From positions 186,001-250,000 of the forward strand of contig NZ_NSFV01000005.1 of assembly GCF_002295115.1 (NCBI RefSeq): DNA of 64,000 bases, given 5' to 3'. Positions within the stretch are counted from its first letter, which is position 1; every line of letters starts with the position of its first letter. Source of the stretch: Mesorhizobium sp. WSM4311. GTDB taxonomy: Bacteria > Pseudomonadota > Alphaproteobacteria > Rhizobiales > Rhizobiaceae. Below, in pieces: positions 8,113 through 15,321 of this stretch. A program made the position numbers and the translations under genes. A model generated the notes under the pieces. The model worked only from the letters and a program-made list of their open reading frames with translations. It searched no databases and was not told the DNA's origin.

Positions 8113-9654
8113 TCAGCGGCCCGGCAAGGAAGGTTGCGAAGGCTGAGGAAGCACGAGCGACCCCTTGCTGTCGAGATAGGCAAGCAGGCGCCAGTCGCGA
8201 AAGCTCCAGGCCCGCCAGTTTGCCTGGACGGTTCGGTACCAACCCTCGTCGATGCCACGCAGTCTCACAAGTTCGCGTGCGGCGCCGGCCTCGGCGGTCT
8301 TTCCCTGATGATCGAAGAAACGGTCGAGTGCTGGAAACGCGCCCGGGCCGAGCGAGCGCAGATACCAGGCGTCGAGGGGGATGCCCTGGCCGGTCATTTC
8401 GAAGGAATGGTCGACATTGTAATTGGCGATCGTCGCGGCGAAATTGATGAAACAGCAGGCATAAAGCGTCAGGGATAACGTCAGAAGATTGGCGGAGGAG
8501 AGCCATTCATTGGATTTTCCGAGCGCGATGCGGGCGATGATCAGCGCAAGGCCTGCCGCCACCAGCCCCATCCAGACAAAGGCGGCGATGCGCCAGTAGG
8601 TCAGCGCATAGATGCCAACATAGAGGTCGAGCCGCAGGATCGACGAGATGACCAGCATGATGTTCTGCGCCACCCAGGCATAGACCAGCCGGCGGATGAC
8701 GGGATCCCCCGATGTTTCGCTGCCCGGCCTGAGCGCCGCCAGCACGAACCCGGCGGCGAGCAGTGCGGTGACAACAAGGGGATAGGCGCCACGATGCGCG
8801 TAGGCCGCGTAGCTCAGACCGTCGGGAAGGGCTGCCCCGCCCCACAGATAGGTGGCATCGAGCCCAGTCTGCAGCGCAAACAGCACGTTGAAGACGATCA
8901 GGGCGCGCAGGATGGCGGCCTTGCCGAACACGATGTCCTCGACGACGTGGCTTTGCGGATTGATCGCCGGTTGAGCCGCGGCAAGGGGTGGCCGGGGGCC
9001 GCGCCGCGAAAAGCGCGGCAGGCGCGGCCGCAGAAAGGCCCAGACGCCGGCGAGCGCGAACAGCCAGAAGGCGACGCGCGCCAGCTGGATGAGGTCGAGC
9101 AGCTTCATCAGGTCGATCAGCGACAGCCAGTAGTCGATGACCGGATTGGCGGCGCCGAACAGTGCCAGGAACACGGCGCCCAGTGTCAGCGGCATCACCC
9201 AGACGGCGATCGCCGCCAGCCGCACACGTCGCCCGTCAAACCGGCGCGCAGTCTTGCGCCAGCGGATGAAATCGCGGACGAAGCGGAACGGCGCCGCAAG
9301 CCCGAACAACGCGATCTGGCCGGCAATGCGCGCCATGCCGTGCCGCAAGCGACCGCTCAACGAAAGCGCGAACACGACCAGCGCCGCGAGCGCGATCGAG
9401 ACGGACAGGAGGCTGACATTCTCGGCGAGCGGCAGCAGTGCGACAAGCAAGGCGGCGGGCTTGAGCCAGACCCTGATGTCGCTGAAGGCCGTGGGATGCA
9501 CGGCCACGACCGCGGCGGCGATCAGGATGGCGAACAGGAAGGCGGTGATGCCGGCGGGCTGGCCGTAGAACAGGAAATCCGCCAGCACGACCAGCAGCAC
9601 GGCAACACCGAAGCGGCTGCAATAGCTTGGCGCGGCAGAGAAGAACGCTGTCAC
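8113..9654 (-). CDS. DUF4173 family polytopic membrane protein
   Basis: A 513-residue inner-membrane protein with roughly ten to twelve hydrophobic segments (for example VAVLLVVLADFLFYG, AFLFAILIAAAVVAV, LAAIAVWVMPLTLGAVFLALFG and AAFVWMGLVAAGLALIIARIALG), ending in a soluble tail of about 90 residues. The NYNVDHS and WRAWSFRDWRLLAYL segments fit the DUF4173 family, which often neighbours two-component systems. Biochemical function is unknown. The frame is open for about 1.6 kb upstream through repeat DNA; a GTG at 9654 is chosen because GGAGG lies eight bases ahead of it and the protein then starts just before the first membrane helix. It is first in the operon with the response regulator and kinase. 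Confidence 0.85.
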   Translation of the reverse strand: MTAFFSAAPSYCSRFGVAVLLVVLADFLFYGQPAGITAFLFAILIAAAVVAVHPTAFSDIRVWLKPAALLVALLPLAENVSLLSVSIALAALVVFALSLSGRLRHGMARIAGQIALFGLAAPFRFVRDFIRWRKTARRFDGRRVRLAAIAVWVMPLTLGAVFLALFGAANPVIDYWLSLIDLMKLLDLIQLARVAFWLFALAGVWAFLRPRLPRFSRRGPRPPLAAAQPAINPQSHVVEDIVFGKAAILRALIVFNVLFALQTGLDATYLWGGAALPDGLSYAAYAHRGAYPLVVTALLAAGFVLAALRPGSETSGDPVIRRLVYAWVAQNIMLVISSILRLDLYVGIYALTYWRIAAFVWMGLVAAGLALIIARIALGKSNEWLSSANLLTLSLTLYACCFINFAATIANYNVDHSFEMTGQGIPLDAWYLRSLGPGAFPALDRFFDHQGKTAEAGAARELVRLRGIDEGWYRTVQANWRAWSFRDWRLLAYLDSKGSLVLPQPSQPSLPGR

Positions 9655-9941
9655 GACCTGATCCTCCCGATGGTGTCCAGCCGGAAGGTCGGCGGACACT
9701 TGCGGGCGAAAGGGATGAGAATCGCCATGGGATTCGCGCGTGGCGGATCGACCAGCCACCAGCCTTCGCTGCGCAGGCGCTGTGGCACGGACCAACGGGG
9801 TTTTGCTCGCTTGTGCATGCCGCCTGTTTCGCAGGCCGGCAGGGAGATGGCAGGGCGGATCCGAGGAGCTTTTCCGCAGGCCTGTGCAGTTTTCGTGCAG
9901 GGTCGCGCGCCAGGGCTGGTGTGTCGCCCCAGCCAGGCTCC

Positions 9942-10274
9942 TTTCCTCTCCCTCCGGAGGGGGGAGAGGTGGCTCGGCGAAGCCGAGACGGAGTGGAGGA
10001 ACCACCTGGCAACCGCCGCGAACGGACATAGGAAGGGCGCAAGCATTGCCTCGCCTTGCGCCCAAGGGTCGACCCCCACTCCGTCGAGCTTCGCTCGACA
10101 CCTCTCCCCCGATCGACGGGGGAGAGGAAAGGCCTGCTTCCGCAGCCGTTGCGGAAGGGCGCTGAGCTTCTACCTCCCTTTGTGGGGAGGTCGGACCGAA
10201 GGTCCGGGTGGGGGTGCGGCGCCGGACCCCACCCCGCTGCTTCGCAGCGACCCTCCCCACAAGGGAGAGGGTGG
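9942..10274. repeat. Cluster of palindromic intergenic repeats (families C, B and D)
   Basis: The 672-base gap between the DUF4173 gene and the lyase gene has no credible gene. It holds a family C element (9942-10000, ctccctccggagggggg plus an inverted cggcgaagccg arm), a family B element (10068-10133, hairpin gtcgagcttcgctcgac plus arms cctctccccc/gggggagagg) and a third palindrome (10171-10274) with arms ctccctttgtggggag / ctccccacaagggag. B and C also occur together at 51570-51717, 59304-59515 and 61310-61530. They look like REP-type elements. The stretch 9655-9941 shows nothing recognisable apart from the promoter side of the DUF4173 operon. Confidence 0.8.
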
Positions 10275-10326
10275 CCGCACAGCCCCAACGCTTGCCTCGA
10301 CCGACCCCAGGCGGCATAGATCGGAT

Positions 10327-11220
10327 ATGACCGAATCCTACCGTCCGCGCCGCTCGGTGCTCTACGTCCCGGCCTCCAACGACAAGGCGCTGGCCAAGAT
10401 CACGCTTCTGTCCTGCGACGCAATCATCATCGACCTCGAGGACGCCGTCGCGCCGGCCGACAAGATTGCCGCCCGCGAAAAGCTGCCCGCCATCTTCGCC
10501 GGCCGCCCGGCTGCCAACCATCTCGGCCACCGCTGCGAGATGGTGGTGCGCGTCAATGCGCTGGCCAGCGAATGGGGCGACGACGACCTCCTGGCCGTGG
10601 CGAAAGTCGAGCCCGACGGCATCCTGCTGGCCAAGGTCGCCACGCCGCGCGACATCCTCGAAGTCGGCGACGTGCTCGACGACAATTTTGCCCCCGATAG
10701 CGTGAAACTCTGGGCGATGATCGAGACGCCGAAGGCCCTGCTCAACATCGGCGCCATTGCCGAACTGGGCCGCGACCCGGCCTCCCGGCTCACTTGTTTC
10801 GTTGCCGGAACGAATGATCTGGCCAAGGACACCGGTGTGCACGTGACGCCGGACCGGCGCTACCTCGTGCCATGGCTGATGCAGATGGTGCTGGCCGCGC
10901 GCGCCGGAGGCCTCGACATGCTCGACGGCGTCGCCAATGATTTTCGCGACCTCGACGCCTTTGCCCGTGAGTGCGCGGAGGGGGCCGCCATGGGCTTCGA
11001 CGGCAAGACGCTGATCCATCCGGCCCAGATCGACGCCGCGAACCGCGCCTTCGCGCCCTCGCCGGAGGCGATCGCCGAGGCACGCGCGGTGAAGGATGCC
11101 TTTGCGCTCACGGAAAACACAGACAGAGGCGTGATCGCGCTGAACGGCAAGATGGTCGAGCGGCTGCATCTGGCACAGGCCGAAAAACTGCTGGCGAAGG
11201 CGGCCGCCATCGGCGCATGA
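10327..11220 (+). CDS. CitE-like CoA ester lyase (HpcH/HpaI aldolase/citrate lyase family)
   Basis: A 297-residue TIM-barrel lyase. Landmarks are RRSVLYVPASNDKALAK at the N-terminus, the metal-region IIDLEDAVAP, the conserved Arg in VVRVNAL, MIETPKALLNI carrying the metal-binding Glu, FVAGTNDLAKD, and GKTLIHPAQIDAAN near the end. Family members cleave or form malyl-CoA, citramalyl-CoA or related esters in the cytosol; the exact substrate cannot be fixed. The gene stands alone, not beside citrate lyase subunits, arguing against a true CitE. The frame is open upstream through the repeat cluster; the ATG at 10327 matches the family start. Confidence 0.88.
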   Translation: MTESYRPRRSVLYVPASNDKALAKITLLSCDAIIIDLEDAVAPADKIAAREKLPAIFAGRPAANHLGHRCEMVVRVNALASEWGDDDLLAVAKVEPDGILLAKVATPRDILEVGDVLDDNFAPDSVKLWAMIETPKALLNIGAIAELGRDPASRLTCFVAGTNDLAKDTGVHVTPDRRYLVPWLMQMVLAARAGGLDMLDGVANDFRDLDAFARECAEGAAMGFDGKTLIHPAQIDAANRAFAPSPEAIAEARAVKDAFALTENTDRGVIALNGKMVERLHLAQAEKLLAKAAAIGA

Positions 11221-11269
11221 TATAGCCCCATGCTCGCGGGCTATGGGCACTTACGACAGGACTTGGGAC

Positions 11270-11476
11270 ATGAAACTCTACCGCTTTCTCACCGGCCCGG
11301 ACGACGCCAGCTTCTGCCACAAGGTGACGGCGGCGCTGAACAAGGGCTGGCACCTGTTCGGCTCGCCGACCTATGCCTATGACAAGGAGGCCAAGACCAT
11401 GCGCTGCGGCCAGGCGGTGGTGAAGGATGTCGACGGCCAGGAATATGGGCCGGATACCAAGCTCAGCGACTGGTAG
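11270..11476 (+). CDS. DUF1737 domain small protein
   Basis: A 68-residue protein consisting of one DUF1737 domain: KLYRFLTGPDDASFCHKVTAALNKGWHLFGSPTYAYD, in which the aromatic residues and the GW-L-GSPT element are the family hallmark. No function is established. The ATG at 11270 is chosen over an upstream in-frame ATG at 11243 because the conserved domain begins at residue 1. It follows the lyase by 49 bases and could be cotranscribed. Confidence 0.85.
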   Translation: MKLYRFLTGPDDASFCHKVTAALNKGWHLFGSPTYAYDKEAKTMRCGQAVVKDVDGQEYGPDTKLSDW

Positions 11477-11506
11477 GCCAGGCGCTGAGGCCTTCCTTCT
11501 CTTCGT

Positions 11507-11557
11507 CATCCTAGGGCGAAGCAAGGAGCGAAGCGACGCGGCGCAGACCCTAGGATG
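11507..11557. repeat. Intergenic palindromic repeat, family A (copy 2)
   Basis: This is the clearest copy of family A. It has perfect 10-bp terminal inverted repeats, catcctaggg (11507-11516) and ccctaggatg (11548-11557), enclosing cgaagcaaggagcgaagc and a GC-rich inner stem. It sits between the convergent DUF1737 and metallopeptidase genes, where a hairpin could also serve as a terminator for either. Confidence 0.8.
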
Positions 11558-11571
11558 GCGAAGTGTGGGCT

Positions 11572-11994
11572 CTACTCAGCCGCTTCTTCGATCCGCTCCA
11601 TATCATCGTCCGACAGGCCGAAATGGTGGCCGATCTCGTGGATCAGCACATGGGTGACGATGTCGCCGAGCGTCTCCTCGTTTTCGGCCCAGTAGTCGAG
11701 CATGGCGCGGCGGTAGAGCGTGACGCGGTTCGGGCCTTCGCCGGTCTGCGGGTTCCAGCGCTCGGCGATGCCGCGGCCCTCGAACAGGCCGAGCAGGTCG
11801 AACGGCGTTTCCAGCGACAGGTCGTCCATGATCTCGTCGGTCGGGAACTCGGCAATCTGGATGACGATCTCGCCCGTCAGCTTGCGAAAATCTTCCGGCA
11901 GATGGGCGTAGGCCTCCAGCGCCAGGAACTCTATCTCCTCCATCGAGGGGGCGAGTTCGCCATGCCAGGTGCGGGTCTTGTAGATGCGGGCCAT
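11572..11994 (-). CDS. Zincin-like metallopeptidase family protein (PF06262 type)
   Basis: A 140-residue protein of the minimal metalloprotease-fold family. The zinc signature is H119-E120-x-x-H123-x-x-G126-x-x-D129, in THVLIHEIGHHFGLSDDD, which fits a metzincin-like HExxHxxGxxD motif. The preceding segment NRVTLYRRAMLDYW and the downstream DDMERIEE are typical. The family is widespread in actinobacteria and alphaproteobacteria without an assigned substrate. The ATG at 11994 (MARIYKTRTWHGELAPS) matches family length; the longer open frame reaches back under the divergent LysE gene and is not coding. It is probably cytosolic because no signal peptide is seen. Confidence 0.87.
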   Translation of the reverse strand: MARIYKTRTWHGELAPSMEEIEFLALEAYAHLPEDFRKLTGEIVIQIAEFPTDEIMDDLSLETPFDLLGLFEGRGIAERWNPQTGEGPNRVTLYRRAMLDYWAENEETLGDIVTHVLIHEIGHHFGLSDDDMERIEEAAE

Positions 11995-12129
11995 GCTTTG
12001 TCCTTTGACCGGGCATATAGGCTTTCGCACCGGGCGAGGCAAATGAAGCGGCAATTCCTGCCGCGGCAACTTTGCCGATGCCGAGGAATCGCGTAGGGGC
12101 CGGTTCCGGCCATCTCCTGGGGAGTTCTC

Positions 12130-12762
12130 ATGCCGGACCTTTCCACCATCGGACTTTTCGCCATTGCCTGCCTCGCTTTGACCGCGACGCCAGGGCCGGA
12201 CATGCTGCTGATCGCCTCCCGCAGCGCCAGCCAGGGGCGCGCCTCGGGCCTGGCGACCTATGCCGGCATCGCCGCCGGCACCTATTGCCACGCGCTGGCC
12301 GCCGCCTTCGGCCTGTCGCAACTGTTCCTGGCAGCGCCCATCGCCTACGACATCGTGCGCTATGCCGGCGCGGCCTACCTTGCCTATCTCGCCTGGAAGG
12401 CGTTCCGTTCCGACGGAACGGCATTTGCCCCGGTCGCCGGCCTGCCGCGCTATTCGCGAAGCCGGATTTTCCGGCAAGGCCTGCTGACCAATTTGCTCAA
12501 CCCGAAGATGGCGCTGTTCGTGCTGGCGCTGTTCCCGCAATTCGTGCGCCCCGAGACCGGTTCCGTCGCCGGCCAGATCCTGCTGCTGGCGACCGTGCTC
12601 AATCTGATCGGGCTGATGGTCAACGGCCTGGTCATCCTGACCGCCAGCCGGATCGGAGCCGCCTTATCGAAACGCACGCGGTTCCGGCGGGCGCCGCAGA
12701 TCCTGCTGGGAACCGTATTCGCGGGCCTGGCCGCACGACTGGCTTTCGGCGGCCAGCGCTGA
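12130..12762 (+). CDS. LysE/RhtB family amino-acid exporter
   Basis: A 210-residue inner-membrane protein with about six hydrophobic helices. It starts with the family signature LTATPGPDMLLIASRSASQGRASGLATYAGIAAGTY, followed by RYAGAAYLAYLAWKAF and FRQGLLTNLLNPKMALFVLALFPQFV, both diagnostic for the LysE superfamily. Members export basic or neutral amino acids or homoserine; specificity is not predictable. It is divergent from the metallopeptidase gene and 107 bases upstream of imuA, whose own promoter lies in that gap. Confidence 0.93.
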   Translation: MPDLSTIGLFAIACLALTATPGPDMLLIASRSASQGRASGLATYAGIAAGTYCHALAAAFGLSQLFLAAPIAYDIVRYAGAAYLAYLAWKAFRSDGTAFAPVAGLPRYSRSRIFRQGLLTNLLNPKMALFVLALFPQFVRPETGSVAGQILLLATVLNLIGLMVNGLVILTASRIGAALSKRTRFRRAPQILLGTVFAGLAARLAFGGQR

Positions 12763-12830
12763 AGCGCGTTTGCAGGAATAAATTCCTTGTGACTCTGCTT
12801 GACTCTTCCGTCACCCTCTGGAATCAATAG

Positions 12831-12845
12831 GAACATAACAGGAAC
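12831..12845 (+). promoter_or_regulatory. LexA (SOS) box upstream of imuA
   Basis: GAACATAACAGGAAC is an exact GAAC-N7-GAAC direct repeat, the LexA operator form of alphaproteobacteria (equivalent to GTTC-N7-GTTC on the other strand). It ends 24 bases before the imuA ATG. A possible -35, TTGACT (12799-12804), lies upstream, so LexA bound here would block the start of transcription. The gene order imuA-imuB-dnaE2 downstream is a known LexA target, which makes the assignment strong. Confidence 0.93.
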
Positions 12846-12869
12846 AATTGTGAGTGGACACTGACCGTC

Positions 12870-13904
12870 ATGGCGATATCAGCCGTGGCGCGGGAGACTG
12901 TTTTTGCCCTGCGCCGCCAGATCGCGAAGATCGAGGGAACGCTGCCCGAGCGCCTGCAGGCGCCGGCTGGCGTGCCGCTTGATGCCGACGCCAGCGCCGA
13001 TCTCACGATCGTCCGGCGCGGTCTTGCCGCGGCCTTGCCGGATGCCTTCCTGCCGATCGGCGTCGACCCTCTCGATGCCGCCCTGAGCGGTGGGCTGCCG
13101 AAAGCGGCGCTCAGCGAAATCCATGGCCTGGAAACCCGCGATGCCGGAGCCGTCGCCGGCTTTGCCCTGTCGCTCGCCAGCCTGATCCTCAAGCAGGCGC
13201 AAGGGCTGCCGGTGTTGTGGATAGGCACCACGGAGATCTTCCGCGAGGCGGGCTTTCCCTATGCCAGGGGACTGCAGGCCTCCTTCGGCATCGGGCCTGA
13301 GCAATTGCTGTTTTCCGAGGCGCCGAAACTCGTCGATGCGCTGTGGGTCGCCGAGGAAGCAGCGCGGATGACGACGCTCGCCGCCGTCATCCTCGAAATC
13401 CGCGGCAACCCGCTGCGGCTCGACCTGACCGCCACGCGCCGGCTGCATGCGAGGGCGCAAAGTGCCGGCCGCCCCGTATTCCTGCTGCGGCAGGCGGCCG
13501 AGCCGGAACCGACGGCGGCGCCCGTCCGCCTCATCGTCTCGCCGGCGCCGGCCGTGCCGCGCGAAACCGTCGCCGGGCCGCTCGCCGGATCGATCGGCCG
13601 CACGGCCTTCACCATCAGCATCGACAAGAGCCGCACGGCCTTGCCTGGACAATTCACACTGGAGTGGAACCCCGATGAACGCGTATTCGACGAAAGAAGG
13701 GGCGAGGAAGGACGGACAGGCCGGGCAAAGAATCCTGTCCCTGTGGTTTCCCTATCTGGCGGCCGAAAGGATCCTGCGGCAGCGCCTGGGGCGGTCCTGG
13801 CGTTCCCGGCCCCAAGATCACCCTACGCCATCTCATCCGCCACTGGTGATCAGCCACCGCCAGGGCAACGCGCAGCGCATCTCAGCCCTCGACGAGCGGG
13901 CTGA
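12870..13904 (+). CDS. imuA: ImuA, SOS mutagenesis cassette protein
   Basis: A RecA/SulA-like accessory protein that works with ImuB and DnaE2 in error-prone translesion synthesis after DNA damage. The region from about residue 60 to 200 contains FLPIGVDPLDAALSGGLPKAALSEIHG, a degenerate RecA-like loop, and AVILEIRGNPLRLDLTATRRLHARAQSAGRPVFLLRQ. The reading frame gives 344 residues, but recognisable ImuA sequence stops near [14 protein letters not shown] (about 275). The rest is Pro/Ala-rich and overlaps imuB by 230 bases. The tail may be a non-conserved extension or reflect a lost stop. It is preceded by a LexA box and translated first in the operon. Confidence 0.9.
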   Translation: MAISAVARETVFALRRQIAKIEGTLPERLQAPAGVPLDADASADLTIVRRGLAAALPDAFLPIGVDPLDAALSGGLPKAALSEIHGLETRDAGAVAGFALSLASLILKQAQGLPVLWIGTTEIFREAGFPYARGLQASFGIGPEQLLFSEAPKLVDALWVAEEAARMTTLAAVILEIRGNPLRLDLTATRRLHARAQSAGRPVFLLRQAAEPEPTAAPVRLIVSPAPAVPRETVAGPLAGSIGRTAFTISIDKSRTALPGQFTLEWNPDERVFDERRGEEGRTGRAKNPVPVVSLSGGRKDPAAAPGAVLAFPAPRSPYAISSATGDQPPPGQRAAHLSPRRAG

Positions 13905-15321
13905 GGCGCTGCACCTGAAGCGCGACATGGGCATTGCCGACGCGCGTGCCATGCATCCGTCGATCGACATCGTCGAGGCCGATCCGGAGGCAGACCGGCG
14001 CCTGCTCGAAGGCCTTGCCGACTGGTGCGACCGCTACACCCCGCTGGTGGCGCTGGATGGGGCGGACGGACTGTTTCTCGACGTCACCGGCTGCACCCAT
14101 CTGTTCGGCGGCGAACGCGCCATGCTGGACGACATCCTGTCGCGCTTCTTCCATCAGGGGTTCGATGTCCGCGCCGGCCTTGCCCCGACGCCGGGCGCGG
14201 CCTGGGCGGCGGCTCGCTTTTGCGGCGACCGCATCGTTGTTTCAGGCGAGGAGGAAGCGCTGCTGGCGCCTCTGCCGCTCGCCGCACTGCGCATAGCGCC
14301 GGAAACCCGCGCCAGCCTGGAAAGTGTCGGCCTGCGGACGGCGGGCGCCGTCATGGCAGCACCGCGCGCGCCGCTTGCCCGCCGCTTCGGCGCCACCTTG
14401 CTGCTGCGCCTCGACCAGGCGCTCGGCCGTCTCGACGAAGCGGTCTCGCCGCGCCTTCCCGTGGCGCCGCTTTCGGTCGAGCGGCATCTCGCCGAACCCG
14501 TCACCCTGACCGAGGACATCGAGCGGCTGGTCGGCCTGCTGGCGACGACCTTGAAGACCGATCTCGAACGCCGCGGCGAGGGCGCGCGGAGGCTGGCGCT
14601 GCTGCTCTTCCGCGTCGACGGCGCCGTCAGCCGCATCGCGCTCGGCACCTCGCGGCCGATGCGCGATCCCCGGCTGATCCAGAAACTGTTCCATGAAAGG
14701 CTGGCCGCCCTCGAGCAGGACATCGACGCAGGCTACGGCTTCGATCTGGTGCGGCTTTCGGTGCTGGCGGCCGCCGCCTTCGACATGGCGCAGGCCGATC
14801 TGACGGGCGAGGTGACCGATGACGGCGCCGACATCGCGCTGTTCGCCGACCGCATCCGCGCCCGGCTCGGCGAGGGCGCCGTGCTGCAGCCGGTCGCGGT
14901 TGAAAGCCATCTGCCGGAGCGCGCCGTCGCCATCGTCCCCTTCAGCGAAGCGCCGCGCCGGACCACGCCGCCGAAGAGACCGGACAGGGTGCGGGCGCCC
15001 ACAACCATCTTTCCGCCGGAACGGCCGATCCGGCTGTTCCGCGCGCCCGAGCCCATCGAGGTGCCGGCCACCGAAATGCCGGAGGGCCCGCCGCTGCATT
15101 TCCGCTGGCGGCGCGCGCTCTACCGCGTCACCCGCGCCGAGGGTCCCGAACGCATCGCCGCCGAATGGTGGCGCCAGGCGCCAGGCGGCGCCGCGGCCTC
15201 GACACGCGACTATTTCCGCATCGAGGATGCCGACGGCCGCCGCTACTGGCTCTACCGGCAAGGACTTTACGGCGGCTCGCAAGCCGCGCCGCGCTGGTTC
15301 ATGCACGGGGTCTTCGCATGA
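13675..15321 (+). CDS. imuB: ImuB, Y-family polymerase-like protein
   Basis: A 548-residue catalytically inactive Y-family polymerase homologue that bridges the replication clamp and DnaE2 in the mutasome. It begins near [16 protein letters not shown], has palm/finger-like [24 protein letters not shown] and the [14 protein letters not shown] segment, and ends with a long C-terminal part including [25 protein letters not shown]. The N-terminal motif lacks the first catalytic Asp of active Y polymerases, as is usual for ImuB. Start ATG 13675 lies inside imuA; the stop overlaps the dnaE2 start in ATGA, so translation is coupled. Confidence 0.93.
   Translation: MNAYSTKEGARKDGQAGQRILSLWFPYLAAERILRQRLGRSWRSRPQDHPTPSHPPLVISHRQGNAQRISALDERAEALHLKRDMGIADARAMHPSIDIVEADPEADRRLLEGLADWCDRYTPLVALDGADGLFLDVTGCTHLFGGERAMLDDILSRFFHQGFDVRAGLAPTPGAAWAAARFCGDRIVVSGEEEALLAPLPLAALRIAPETRASLESVGLRTAGAVMAAPRAPLARRFGATLLLRLDQALGRLDEAVSPRLPVAPLSVERHLAEPVTLTEDIERLVGLLATTLKTDLERRGEGARRLALLLFRVDGAVSRIALGTSRPMRDPRLIQKLFHERLAALEQDIDAGYGFDLVRLSVLAAAAFDMAQADLTGEVTDDGADIALFADRIRARLGEGAVLQPVAVESHLPERAVAIVPFSEAPRRTTPPKRPDRVRAPTTIFPPERPIRLFRAPEPIEVPATEMPEGPPLHFRWRRALYRVTRAEGPERIAAEWWRQAPGGAAASTRDYFRIEDADGRRYWLYRQGLYGGSQAAPRWFMHGVFA

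Noticed and set aside
9942..10274. CRISPR array
   Set aside because: The repeats are palindromic, of unlike families and irregularly spaced, with no constant spacer length and no cas genes.
8794..10326. Upstream extension of the CitE-like lyase frame by more than 500 codons
   Set aside because: The extension is antisense to the DUF4173 gene and runs through repeat DNA; the conserved lyase begins exactly at the ATG at 10327.
9655..11250. Upstream extension of the DUF4173 frame across the lyase gene
   Set aside because: It is antisense to the lyase and low-complexity; a GTG with GGAGG at 9654 gives the family start.
12870..13904. Sequencing error causing an imuA frameshift
   Set aside because: No internal stop or frame break exists in the conserved part; the overlap alone does not prove an error, so it is reported as an observation.
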